Below, piece by piece: positions 41,888 to 51,400 of a DNA stretch of 64,000 nucleotides. Made by a program: the position numbers and the translations under genes. Position 1 is the stretch's first letter. The number at the start of each line of letters is the position of its first letter. The DNA lies in NCBI GenBank assembly GCA_900317305.1, contig ONGG01000002.1:142773-206772 (forward strand), read 5' to 3'. The notes beneath the pieces are model-generated. The model saw only the letters and a program-made list of their open reading frames with translations. It was not told where the DNA came from and searched no databases. This DNA is from an uncultured Prevotellaceae bacterium (GTDB lineage Bacteria > Bacteroidota > Bacteroidia > Bacteroidales > Bacteroidaceae).

Positions 41888-43192
41888 ATGAAAACAAGAC
41901 CAGATTTGAGTTTTTGGAAACTCTGGAACCTCAGTTTCGGCTTCTTTGGCGTGCAGATAGCCTACGCATTGCAGAGTGCCAACATCAGCCGTATATTCCG
42001 TACCCTCGGTGCCGACCCGCATTCGCTCAGTTTCTTCTGGATACTGCCACCACTCATGGGCATCATCGTGCAGCCCATCGTGGGCTCGCTTTCCGACAAG
42101 ACGTGGTGCCGGTTCGGACGGCGTATCCCTTATCTCTTCGTGGGTGCTGCCATGGCGGTGGCAGTGATGTGTCTGCTGCCCAATGCCGGCTCCTTTGGCA
42201 TGTCGGTGAAGGCGGCCCTTATCTTCGGACTCTTCGCCCTCATGCTCCTCGACACCTCCATCAACATGGCCATGCAACCCTTCAAGATGATGGTGGGCGA
42301 CATGGTCAACGAGAAGCAAAAGGCAAAGGCATACAGCATCCAGTCGTTCCTCTGCAACGCAGGAAGCGTGGTGGGATTCCTCTTCCCCTTCATTTTCGCC
42401 TGGATCGGACTGAAAAACGTGGCTCCAGAGGGTGTGGTGCCCGACACGGTCATCTGGTCGTTCTATATCGGCGCGCTCATCCTCATCCTCTGCGTCATCT
42501 ACACCACATTGAAGGTGCGTGAGATGCCGCCCGAGGAGTATGCCATGTACCATGCCGTGGAGGAAGGCAAGAAAGACAGCGCCAACTGGTTCGTGCTGCT
42601 GAAAAACGCACCGTCCACGTTCTGGAAGGTGGGACTGGTGCAGTTCTTCTGCTGGGCTGCCATGCTCTATATGTGGACCTATGTGGTGGATGCCGTCTCT
42701 GAGGTGGTATGGGGCACTACCGACCCCTCTTCCGAGGCATACCAGGTGGCGGGCAACTGGACGGGTGTGCTCTATGCCATCCAGGCGTTGGGCAGTGTGT
42801 GCTGGGCTGCCGTCCTGCCTCGCTTCAGCAACACCAAAATGGCCTATGCGCTCAGTTTGGTCATTGGTGGCATCGGCTTCATCCTTATCCCCTTTGTGCA
42901 CGACAAGTACCTGATGATCATACCGTTCCTACTCATCGGCTGCGCTTGGGCTGCCATGCTCGCCATGCCTTTCACCTTCGTTACCAATGCTCTGAAGGGC
43001 TATGGACACATGGGCGCCTATCTGGGCCTTTTCAACGGCACGATTTGTGTGCCACAGATTGTGGCTGCATTGCTTGGTGGAACGATACTCCACATCGTTG
43101 GCTCGAAACAAAGCACGATGATGATCGTGGCTGGAGTGCTGTTTATCATAGGCGCACTCTGCGTGAATGTCATCAGAGACCGAAAAGAATAA
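41888..43192 (+). CDS. MFS/GPH-type sugar transporter (maltose/maltodextrin type)
   Basis: Inner membrane protein of 434 residues with about 12 helices. The N-terminus (LSFWKLWNLSFGFFGVQIAY, ALQSANISRIFRTLG) and the loop SDKTWCRFGRRIPYLFVGAA are typical of the SLC45/sucrose-symporter-like branch found in Bacteroidetes maltodextrin loci. It should carry disaccharides or short maltodextrins from periplasm to cytoplasm. It lies 77 bp after lacI in the same direction and is probably co-transcribed with it. No cytoplasmic maltose-splitting enzyme is encoded beside it. Confidence 0.9.
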   Translation: MKTRPDLSFWKLWNLSFGFFGVQIAYALQSANISRIFRTLGADPHSLSFFWILPPLMGIIVQPIVGSLSDKTWCRFGRRIPYLFVGAAMAVAVMCLLPNAGSFGMSVKAALIFGLFALMLLDTSINMAMQPFKMMVGDMVNEKQKAKAYSIQSFLCNAGSVVGFLFPFIFAWIGLKNVAPEGVVPDTVIWSFYIGALILILCVIYTTLKVREMPPEEYAMYHAVEEGKKDSANWFVLLKNAPSTFWKVGLVQFFCWAAMLYMWTYVVDAVSEVVWGTTDPSSEAYQVAGNWTGVLYAIQALGSVCWAAVLPRFSNTKMAYALSLVIGGIGFILIPFVHDKYLMIIPFLLIGCAWAAMLAMPFTFVTNALKGYGHMGAYLGLFNGTICVPQIVAALLGGTILHIVGSKQSTMMIVAGVLFIIGALCVNVIRDRKE

Positions 43193-43225
43193 TCCAGACC
43201 CGCGTCCGACTATTGTTCAGCATGG

Positions 43226-43297
43226 CCCATCCCGCTCCAAGTCATTAAGGACTCTAAGGACCTTAGGGTCCTTAGAGTCCTTAAGGTTTGGGATGGG
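43226..43297. repeat. Long perfect hairpin between MFS and SemiSWEET genes
   Basis: An 18-bp perfect stem (TTAAGGACTCTAAGGACC, 43245-43262, with its complement at 43267-43284) closes a 4-nt loop. An outer 8-bp stem (CCCATCCC, 43226-43233, and GGGATGGG, 43290-43297) continues it. There is no T-tract. Each arm is itself built of repeated TAAGGA-type units. Confidence 0.8.
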
Positions 43298-43332
43298 TCA
43301 GACATCATTATTTAAACTATTATCAACTAACT

Positions 43333-43617
43333 ATGGATCAAGGATTTGCTTTCGAATTGTTTGGATGGCTGGCAAGTATAACAATGATCTTGGGCTATTT
43401 GCCCCAAGCCATCACGACCATCCGCACACGCAACACGGATGGCATCGCACTGCCTACTTTCCTGATGATGGGAATTGGTGGCGCATGTTTCATGATGCAG
43501 GGGTTATTGCACGAACCGGGTGTGCTTTGGGCACTTTTCATCACCAACCTCATCACCACGACTTGCTGCATCATCATCTTCAGCATCAAGATCTACAACG
43601 ACTATTTCAAGAAATAG
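43333..43617 (+). CDS. SemiSWEET-type PQ-loop sugar transporter
   Basis: Membrane protein of 94 residues with three helices, the half-size bacterial SWEET form that works as a dimer. I start it at 43333 (MDQGFAFELFGWLASITMIL). The PQ motif is in GYLPQAITTIRTRNTDGIAL, and a conserved Asn lies in FITNLITTTCCI. SemiSWEETs let sugars cross the inner membrane passively. Placement after the MFS sugar transporter suggests a role in the same sugar pathway; substrate unknown. Confidence 0.88.
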   Translation: MDQGFAFELFGWLASITMILGYLPQAITTIRTRNTDGIALPTFLMMGIGGACFMMQGLLHEPGVLWALFITNLITTTCCIIIFSIKIYNDYFKK

Positions 43618-43640
43618 CCTTTGCCTGACTTGCAGCATAT

Positions 43641-43684
43641 AACAAATCTCCGGCTTTCCAAGTGAAAAGCCGGAGATTTGTTTC
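43641..43684. terminator. Intrinsic terminator after the SemiSWEET gene
   Basis: Perfect 16-bp arms (ACAAATCTCCGGCTTT, 43642-43657, and its complement, 43666-43681) around an 8-nt loop, followed by TTTCTC. Confidence 0.9.
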
Positions 43685-43707
43685 TCTATTGTCCCCACAT
43701 ATTGTAA

Positions 43708-43800
43708 GAACTCCTGAAAAAAGAGTAATGTCTGAACTCCTGAACTTCTGAAAAGGACTATTGTCTGAACTCCTGAACTCCTGAACTTCTGAACTCCTGA
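43708..43800. repeat. Dispersed intergenic repeat, copy D: clusters of 8-mers
   Basis: Units GAACTCCT or GAACTTCT occur once at 43708, twice at 43734-43749 and four times in tandem at 43767-43798, separated by TGTCT-containing spacers. The array stops just before the HTCS stop codon. Confidence 0.75.
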
Positions 43801-43804
43801 TAAA

Positions 43805-46800
43805 TCAACTCTCCTGGTCGCTTCGTTGCTGGTGCTCCTGCATGTAGTCGCGTGGCGACATGCCGTAGAAGCGCTTGAAGATAGTGGAGAATGAAGCGGC
43901 GTTGCCGAATCCGCAGGCGTACACCACCTCGGTGATGTTCATGTCGCCGGAGGCGAGCAGGTTGGCGGCTTGTTTCAGGCGGATGTTGCGGATAATCTCG
44001 TGGGGGGTCTTGCCCGTGAGTTCCTTCATCTTGCGATGCAGGTGCACGCGGCTGATGCCCACCTCGTCGGCCAGGCTGTCGACACTGAGCGACGAGTTCG
44101 AGATGTTCTTGTTGATGACGGCCATCACGCGCTCGAGCAATTTCTCGTCGGGCGACTTGATGCTCACGTCTTCCACATGCTCCTCCAATTTGTCGGTGCG
44201 CCCATACTTCATGCGCAGTTGCTGTCGGCTCTGGATGAGGTTGTGCACGGTGCGCAGCAGGATGTCCATGTTGAAGGGCTTCTCGATATAGGCGTCGGCA
44301 CCCGTCTCCAGACCCTCGAGCTTGTCTTCCTCGCGTGTCTTGGCAGTGAGCAGCACCACGGGGATGTCGTTGGTCTGTGGGTTGCTCTTGATGGTGGAGC
44401 AGAGGGCATTGCCGTCCATTTCGGGCATCATGATGTCGGAGAGAAGCAGGTCGGGCATGATCTTCAGCACCATGGCCAGGGCCTCTCGGCCGTTGGAGCA
44501 ACTCTTCACCTCGTATTTCTGCTGAAGCTCTTGTTCCAGGAAAGAACGTATCTCGTCGTCGTCCTCAGCGATGACAATGGTGGTGAGTTGGGTGGTCTTG
44601 AGTGGCGTTTCCTGTGGTGTCATCAGGCTGTCCACCTCCTCGGGAGTGATGATCTCGGTGTCGGGGGTCTCGGTGCCTTCCGATATCTCCTCGGGCTTGA
44701 AATGACTGTTGCCGAGGGGGATGGATACGACGAACTCGCACCCCTGCTCCAGGTTGTGGGCCTTGATGGTGCCGTGGTGCATCTCTACCAGCGAGCGGGT
44801 GAGGTCGAGGCCGATGCCCGTGCCCAGGTTGCGGTCGTTGACGCTAGATGGGGTCTGGTAGAACCGCTCGAAGATGCGCTCCAGTTTGTCGGCGGGTATC
44901 TGCTCGCCGTTGTCGCTGATGGCGATGTGGGCTTGCTGGTCGTCGTGGGTGAGCCTTACCTTGATCTCACCATCGGCAGGGGTGAACTTGATGGCGTTGG
45001 AGAGGATGTTGACCAGCACTTTGTCGAACTGCTGGCGGTCGATCCACACGGGCAGCTTGTCGGTGTCGTGCTCATAGACGAGATTGATGCGCTTGGCGCG
45101 GGTCTGGAGTTCGAAGAGCGAGTGGATGTCATCGACGAATTTCACCATGTCGGTCTGCTGGGCATGCAGTTGCATCATGCCCTTGTCAATCTTCCTCAGG
45201 TCCATCATCTGGTTGATGAGGTTGAGGATGCGCTCGGCATTGCGGCGGATGGTCTCGAGCACGCTCTTCTTCTGCGGGTCGTGTTCTTGTTTGATGAGGG
45301 GGAGTAGGGGGGTGATGATGAGGGTCATAGGCGTGCGGATCTCATGGCTGATATTCATGAAGAAGCGCAGTTTGGCCTCGCCCATCTCCTCGGCATGGAT
45401 ATGCTCTTGCAGGCGCAGTTTCTCTTGCTCACGGGCACGGCGGTAGGAGAGGTATTTCCAGATCGCGGCTCCTATGAGAAGCAGGTAGATGAGGTAAGCC
45501 AGCGTGCTGCGGTACCATGGCGCATGCACGATGACGGTGAAGGTGTGCTCGGGGGTGGAGATCTCATTGCGCTCGGCCTTGACCTTGAACACGTATTTGC
45601 CTGGCGACAGGTGCGAGAACGAGATGTCGTTCTGTCCGGGCAGCAGCCGCACGTAGGGCTCGCCGTTGATGCTGTAGAGGTAGGTGATGTGCTCCGGACT
45701 GTCGTAGGTGAGCGTGGAGAGGCTGATGGTGAATGAGTTGTCGTGCGAGCCCAGTTCGAACTCGTTGCTGGCGATGACCGTGGTGTCACAAATCTGGTAG
45801 AAGCCCGAACGGCTGTCGGGGGTCACGGGCTTGCCGTTGATGATGAAGTCGGTGATCTTCACCTTGGCGTCCCATTTCTTGTTGGATATCTCGCTGGGGT
45901 CAAACCAGGTGATGCCGCCCACACCGCCGAATAGCATTTTACCGTCGGGGAAGAGGGTGGAGGCTCCGTCGCTGAACTCGTTCGACTGCAGACCGTCGTC
46001 CACGAAATAGTTGTCGCTCTGCATGCTTTTGGGGTCGAGGCGGCACAGGCCATGGTCGGTAGAGAACCAAATTTTCCCCGTCTTGTCCTTCTCTATCGAT
46101 GCGATGCCGTTCTTGGACAATCCTGTGTTCAGGTTCTCCATTTTCTTCGATTTCAGGTCGTAGCGCCAGAAGTCGGTGTTGGTGCCTATCCACAACGTGC
46201 CATCATACTCGTTGGCCACGCGGATGGGCGTGCCATAGAGCAGGTTGTTGGTGCCCAGCACCTTGGTCCAGCTTTCGCTGGCAATGTCGAGGCAGGCCAG
46301 TCCCATGGTGGTAGAGACGTATATGCGCTTCTTGTTAGGAGAGATGGAGATTTTGGAGATATAGTTGTTGATGAGCCCGTTCTGGGAGTGGTCCCACTGG
46401 GCCTTCTCTTTCATCACGAAGTTCTTCATCTGTCCGTCGGTAGGATTGAGCTTGATGAGGCCCATGCCCATGGTGCCCAGCCAGATATGCCCGTCGTCGT
46501 CGGTCACCATGCCGAAGACGCTCACTTGGTCGCCTTGGGGCAATGGCTGGCGGTGGAAGAGGCCTGTCAGGGGGTCTACCCATCCGCAACCATCGTTGAA
46601 GCAGCCTACCCACACCCGGCCTTGCTTGTCTTCGGTCATGCAAAGGATGGTGGAGGGAACCATGGTGACATGCCTGCTCGAATGGGTAGCCTCGTCGTAG
46701 ATATAGATGCCGTCTTTGTCGGTTCCTACCCAGGTGCGGCCTTTGCTGTCGCGGAGCGTACTGAGCACGCACGACTGACCGATGACGTTGCTCGTTCCGA

Positions 46801-47791
46801 GTTTGTAGCCCATGTAGTGGAAGGGAGAGGGGGTGTAGGGCTGGGTGTAGATGCCTTTCTGCAGCATGCCTATCCATACGTTGCCACCCTCATCCTCGGT
46901 GATGGAGGTGACCTTGGCCAACGACAGGTCTACGTCGCGGCTGAAGAAGGGGTTGTTGGTGAGTTGGCCTGTGGCGGGGTCGAGGATGCTGGTGCCCTGG
47001 CCGTCGCAGCCTATCATAATCTTGTTGTCGCGGCTGCAGTAGAGTTCGCTCACCTCCTTGCCTGCGGTCGACTCAATGGGGACGAAGGTGTTGCCCGAGA
47101 GCCGGAAGACACCATTCTTGCGGGTGCCCACGTAGATGTTGCCCTTCTTGTCCTCGCAGACGCGGAGTATTTGCTGGCGAAGGGGAGCTTCCTGGAAATA
47201 GCGGGCCAGCACATGGTTGTTGGCCCAAACCAGCAGGCCTTCTTCCTCGGTGACTATCCATAGGCGCCCTTTCTGGTCGCACATCAGCCGCTGCACGTTG
47301 GCCACCTGGGCCAGACCACCGCCCAGCTGATGGGCAGAGGTGTGGCTGTCCATCTGCACGATGCCGTGGCCCGAGGTGCCCACCATCACCGTTCCCGAGG
47401 GCAGCTCGGCGAAACAGGTGACGTAGCAGGGCACAATATGCCCGTCGAGGAGCTTTACCTTCACTTCATGGAAAAGGGTGCCGTCGAAAGTCTGCAACGC
47501 ACCGAACATGCCGATGTAGAACAAGCCCTTGCTGTCCTGTATGATGGAGTTCACGTAATTGCTGAGCATGCTCTCATAGGTGTCTTTCTTGTAGATACGG
47601 AACTGGTAGCCATCGTAGCGGCAAAGGCCGTTACGGGTAGACACCCAGATAAATCCGTCACGGTCAAGATAGACTTGGTTGACGAAACTGCTGGATAGTT
47701 GCTTGTCGGCTTCAAATAGTTTGCCCGTTTGAGCGTATCCAGAAAGGGTGGTCAGCAGAAGGATAAAACTTAGAATCAGGTTTCTTTTCAT
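43805..47791 (-). CDS. Hybrid two-component system (HTCS) regulator of the second locus
   Basis: Protein of 1328 residues combining sensor and regulator. A signal peptide (ending LSGYAQ) is followed by a periplasmic double beta-propeller of Reg_prop repeats (DRDGFIWVSTRNGLCRYDGY and many similar WVGT/WIGT units) and a Y_Y_Y domain. A membrane helix (TLAYLIYLLLIGAAIWKYLS) leads to histidine kinase with His 816 (NISHEIRTPMTL) and ATPase motifs (NAIKFTPADGE, NLGTGIGLDLTRSLVEMHHG). The receiver has Asp 1119 (LLLSDIMMPEMDG). An AraC-type DNA-binding domain follows (VDSLADEVGISRVHLHRKMK, YACGFGNAASFSTIFKRFYG). It is divergent from the SusC-SusD genes at 48458, which it should activate on binding an oligosaccharide. 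By synteny it corresponds to the xylan regulator XusR. Confidence 0.95.
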   Translation of the reverse strand: MKRNLILSFILLLTTLSGYAQTGKLFEADKQLSSSFVNQVYLDRDGFIWVSTRNGLCRYDGYQFRIYKKDTYESMLSNYVNSIIQDSKGLFYIGMFGALQTFDGTLFHEVKVKLLDGHIVPCYVTCFAELPSGTVMVGTSGHGIVQMDSHTSAHQLGGGLAQVANVQRLMCDQKGRLWIVTEEEGLLVWANNHVLARYFQEAPLRQQILRVCEDKKGNIYVGTRKNGVFRLSGNTFVPIESTAGKEVSELYCSRDNKIMIGCDGQGTSILDPATGQLTNNPFFSRDVDLSLAKVTSITEDEGGNVWIGMLQKGIYTQPYTPSPFHYMGYKLGTSNVIGQSCVLSTLRDSKGRTWVGTDKDGIYIYDEATHSSRHVTMVPSTILCMTEDKQGRVWVGCFNDGCGWVDPLTGLFHRQPLPQGDQVSVFGMVTDDDGHIWLGTMGMGLIKLNPTDGQMKNFVMKEKAQWDHSQNGLINNYISKISISPNKKRIYVSTTMGLACLDIASESWTKVLGTNNLLYGTPIRVANEYDGTLWIGTNTDFWRYDLKSKKMENLNTGLSKNGIASIEKDKTGKIWFSTDHGLCRLDPKSMQSDNYFVDDGLQSNEFSDGASTLFPDGKMLFGGVGGITWFDPSEISNKKWDAKVKITDFIINGKPVTPDSRSGFYQICDTTVIASNEFELGSHDNSFTISLSTLTYDSPEHITYLYSINGEPYVRLLPGQNDISFSHLSPGKYVFKVKAERNEISTPEHTFTVIVHAPWYRSTLAYLIYLLLIGAAIWKYLSYRRAREQEKLRLQEHIHAEEMGEAKLRFFMNISHEIRTPMTLIITPLLPLIKQEHDPQKKSVLETIRRNAERILNLINQMMDLRKIDKGMMQLHAQQTDMVKFVDDIHSLFELQTRAKRINLVYEHDTDKLPVWIDRQQFDKVLVNILSNAIKFTPADGEIKVRLTHDDQQAHIAISDNGEQIPADKLERIFERFYQTPSSVNDRNLGTGIGLDLTRSLVEMHHGTIKAHNLEQGCEFVVSIPLGNSHFKPEEISEGTETPDTEIITPEEVDSLMTPQETPLKTTQLTTIVIAEDDDEIRSFLEQELQQKYEVKSCSNGREALAMVLKIMPDLLLSDIMMPEMDGNALCSTIKSNPQTNDIPVVLLTAKTREEDKLEGLETGADAYIEKPFNMDILLRTVHNLIQSRQQLRMKYGRTDKLEEHVEDVSIKSPDEKLLERVMAVINKNISNSSLSVDSLADEVGISRVHLHRKMKELTGKTPHEIIRNIRLKQAANLLASGDMNITEVVYACGFGNAASFSTIFKRFYGMSPRDYMQEHQQRSDQES

Positions 47792-47825
47792 TGCGGCTTA
47801 GGCTTGACCAATGGTCATACAGTGG

Positions 47826-47833
47826 CAAAGATA
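47826..47833 (-). promoter_or_regulatory. -7 promoter box for the HTCS gene
   Basis: Complement reads TATCTTTG, 34 bp upstream of the start at 47791. Confidence 0.55.
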
Positions 47834-47955
47834 GGGCTTTTCGGCCAAAATGCAAAAAAATATTGACCTTTTTTTGATTTTGAGTGGTAACATCAGATAA
47901 AATCACCTCGAAATGTTACTTTTTGTAGCCAGTATTACCACCTTATTATACTATT

Positions 47956-47990
47956 GGAGTTTCGCATTCGCTCATCTTTTTGAACTCCCT
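47956..47990. repeat. Dispersed intergenic repeat, copy E (inverted)
   Basis: GTTTCGCATTCGCTC (47959-47973) is the exact reverse complement of the GAGCGAATGCGAAAC core at 20906 and 27757. It is followed by GAACTCCCT, related to the 8-mer. Confidence 0.65.
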
Positions 47991-48374
47991 CTATTCATTC
48001 TCTCATCCTGAGCCACATCAAGTTGTAAAAATTTTTTGTATAGGCATTATGCTCAGAACCCTCCTTCGAAACCCTTTTTTCACAGTCATTTTACTGTCAA
48101 GAATTTGTGTTTTCTCCTAAAATTCTAACAAATTGATTTAATTGCCTTATATTCAATAAATTAGGTGCGTTTTCTTCTATGATTGGCTGAATGTGGGCTT
48201 CAGTTTCAAATATGCATCAATCTAAAAAATCCACTTTTGCGCTTTTTACCCAATTATATAAAATAAGGTATAGAAACAAACCCGTTTGTTGATGGCAAAA
48301 CCTAGTATAAATACCATTTATTTGAAAATGTTAACGCATGTTGCAAAAAATAAAATATTTGAAACACTTAAAAA

Positions 48375-48404
48375 TTGGTTATTGGGGATTAATTGATATT
48401 TTTG
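48375..48404 (+). promoter_or_regulatory. Promoter of the second SusC/D operon
   Basis: TTG at 48375-48377 and TATTTTTG at 48397-48404 with a 19-bp spacer, the Bacteroidetes consensus layout. It leaves a 53-bp AT-rich leader before the ATG at 48458. Confidence 0.65.
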
Positions 48405-48457
48405 CATCCTAATAACTAAAAAAATATCTAAATTAATTAAACATAAAACCAAAACTT

Positions 48458-51400
48458 ATGAATCAAAATCTGTCAAAATCTAAGAATCTAAAGCAACTGA
48501 TTAGACAGACCATTCCCGCGATTCTGATGCTGTTCGCATTCAGCGCCACGCTGCATGCCCAGAACGGAGTCGCTGTAAAGGGTAAAGTCACTGACACTGC
48601 CGCGGAACCTTTGATTGGTGCCTCGGTAATCGTGAAAGGACAGCCTTCTCTGGGAACGGTGACTGATATCGATGGTAACTTCCACCTGACGGTGCCATCG
48701 GAGCAGTCGGTGCTGGTGATTTCCTACGTAGGTATGACCACCAAGGAAATCAAAGTCAATAGGCAGCGCGACTTCAAGGTCACGCTCGATGAAGACACCC
48801 AGCTCGAAGAGGTCGTAGTCGTTGGTTACGGCCAACAGAAGAAAGCATCTGTGGTGGGTGCCATTACCCAGACCACAGGTGAAGTGCTCGAACGTGCCGC
48901 TGGTATCGGTAGTGTCAGTGCGGCCCTTACCGGTAACCTTCCCGGTATCGCCACCATCGCCTCTACCGGTCAGCCTGGTGAGGAAGACCCGCGAATCTAC
49001 ATTCGTGGTGCTGCTGCATGGAACCAGGATGCCCAGCCGCTGATCCTCGTCGATGGTGTGAAGCGTGAGATCAAGTCTGTCGACGTCACGTCAGTGGCTA
49101 CGGTCTCTGTGCTGAAAGACGCATCTGCCACCGCCGTCTATGGTGTGGAGGGTGCCAACGGTGTGATCCTTATCACCACCAAGCGTGGACAAGAGGGTAA
49201 GGCCAGAATCGATGTGGGCTTCAACGCCACTTTGAAGGCCGTCTCAAAACTCCCCCGCAAGTACGACTCCTACGATGGCTATATGTTTCGCAACCAGGCC
49301 ATCGAGCACGAACTTGCCTTGGGAGGCGCCGCTTCCTGGGCTTACTATCGTCCACAGACCTTCATCAACAACTTCCGCAATCAGGATTATACGGTAGTGC
49401 CCAACTATGATGCCAATGGCAACTATCTTGGCGACTACAGCCAGGCCGAGCGCTATCCGAACGTCGACTGGCAGGAAGAGATGTTCAAAGACTTCACCTT
49501 ATCTTATAATACTAACCTTAACCTCTCTGGTGGTACGAAGTTTGTGAAGTATTTCGTTGCCTTCGACTACCAGAACGAGGGTGATATGACCAAGATTTGG
49601 GACAACCACCAGGGTTATGAGGGTGGTTATACATACAATCGTTTGAATGTACGTTCAAATCTCGACTTCCAGATCACAAAGACCACACAGTTCAGGGTCA
49701 ACCTGGCTGGCTCGAATGCCCAGCAGAAGACTCCACATTATTATTATGGTAACAGTGGCGAGTTCTTCCAGCAGCAAAAATGGGCCGGTGCCTATGGTAT
49801 GCCACCTAACCTCTTCCCTGTGCAGTTCTCTGATGGTTCCTGGGGTTACTATCCACTGGTTTCCAATATCGAGAACTCGCCGAGAAGTGTGGCCACGTCG
49901 GGTTATGAGTTGAGCACGATCACACGCGTGTTCACCGACTTCTCTCTTGAGCAGAATCTTGATTTCATCACCAAGGGTCTTATCGCCCGCGGTACGATTT
50001 CTTGGGACAACCAGTTCAATGAGGGTAGCCGTGGTATTTCCGACCTCCACACCGTGAAGAACGCATACATGCTTCCTGAGGACGGACAAATTCTCTATGA
50101 GAATACCATCGATCCTACAACAGGTTTCGATTTCTATGAGAGCCGCGACTGGACTACTGAGTCGGGTAGAGTGAGTTATACGAGCCGTGCAACGGAAATG
50201 TCGCTCCAGCTCTTCTGGGCTCGCCAGTTTGGTGTGCACAACATCTCGCTCATGGGTAACTGGAAACGTCGTATCAGTGCAGGTAATGCCGACCTCGAGA
50301 ACCGTCGCGAGGACTGGGTGTTCCGTACCACCTACGACCTGATGGGCAAGTATTTCGCCGAGTTCAACGGCGCTTACAACGGCTCGCAGAAGTTCTCCCC
50401 CGACAACCGCTTCGCATTCTTCTGCTCAGGAGCAGCCGGTTGGATGCTCTCCGAGGAGAAGTTCATGAAATGGTTCAAGGAGAAGAGAATTATCGATATG
50501 TTCAAGATTCGTGGTTCAATCGGTGAGATCGGTGATGATAACGCCGGTGAGCGCTGGGCTTACATGACCAGATGGGAAGTAGCCGGTCCTTTCGCCATGA
50601 ATCTCGACCACTCCAACAGTATCTTCACGGGCTACAAGGAGGCTGGTATCGCCAGCCCCGACCTCCGTTGGGCAACAGTGTTGAAGAAGAACATCGGTTT
50701 CGACTATGCGTTCCTCGGTGGTATGTTCGCAGGTAGTTTCGACTGGTTCCGCGACGACCGTTACGACATCTTCATTTCCGGAGGCGACCGTTCGGTGCCT
50801 TCATTCTATGGTGCAGCCAAGACTCCTGACATCAACAAGGGTCGTATCAAGAACACCGGTTTTGAGTTCGAGGTTCGTTTCAATAAGGTGTTGAAGAATG
50901 GCATGCGCTTCTGGACCAACGCCAACTACACCTATGCGCACAACGTCATCAAACTGAAGGACGACCCCGCATTGATTCCCGCTTACCGCAAGGCCCAAGG
51001 CTATTCTCAGGGCCAGTACTCCTCGTTCATCGACAACGGCTTTATCGGAACCTATGACGAGCTTTACAGTACGCCTGAACGTCAGACCAACGACAGCCAG
51101 GTGCTCATCGGCGACCACTATATCGTTGACTTCAATGGCGACGGTGTGGTCGACGAGACCAACGACCAGGCTCCTTACGGCTATACCGGAAACCCGGAGC
51201 ACACCTACAATGCCACTATCGGCTGGGAGTGGAAAGGTTTCAGCATGTTCGCACAGTTGTATGGTGTGACGGGCGTCACCCGCGACGTAGGTCTGCCTTC
51301 TTTCAACAACAAGCTGCTCACCGTTTATGATAATGGTACTTGGTGGAATCCCGTCGACGGAACAGGCAAGGTGGTTGTACCACGCTTCACCACACAGGTG

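Larger units (their letters stand above)
47792..48457. other. AT-rich divergent region between HTCS and SusC genes
   Basis: This 666-bp region has no gene. It contains the HTCS -7 box (47826-47833), a copy of the dispersed repeat (47956-47990) and the SusC-operon promoter (48375-48404). The HTCS binding site should be here; I could not define a convincing direct or inverted repeat for it. Confidence 0.65.

Noticed and set aside
43970-45307. 445-codon open frame on the plus strand inside the HTCS gene
   Set aside because: It overlaps the conserved receiver and kinase domains on the other strand and shows no domain; shadow frame.
47792-48457. Small RNA or riboswitch between the HTCS and SusC genes
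   Set aside because: The region is AT-rich with no stable stem-loop followed by a T-tract and no known riboswitch core; only promoters and a repeat copy are supported.
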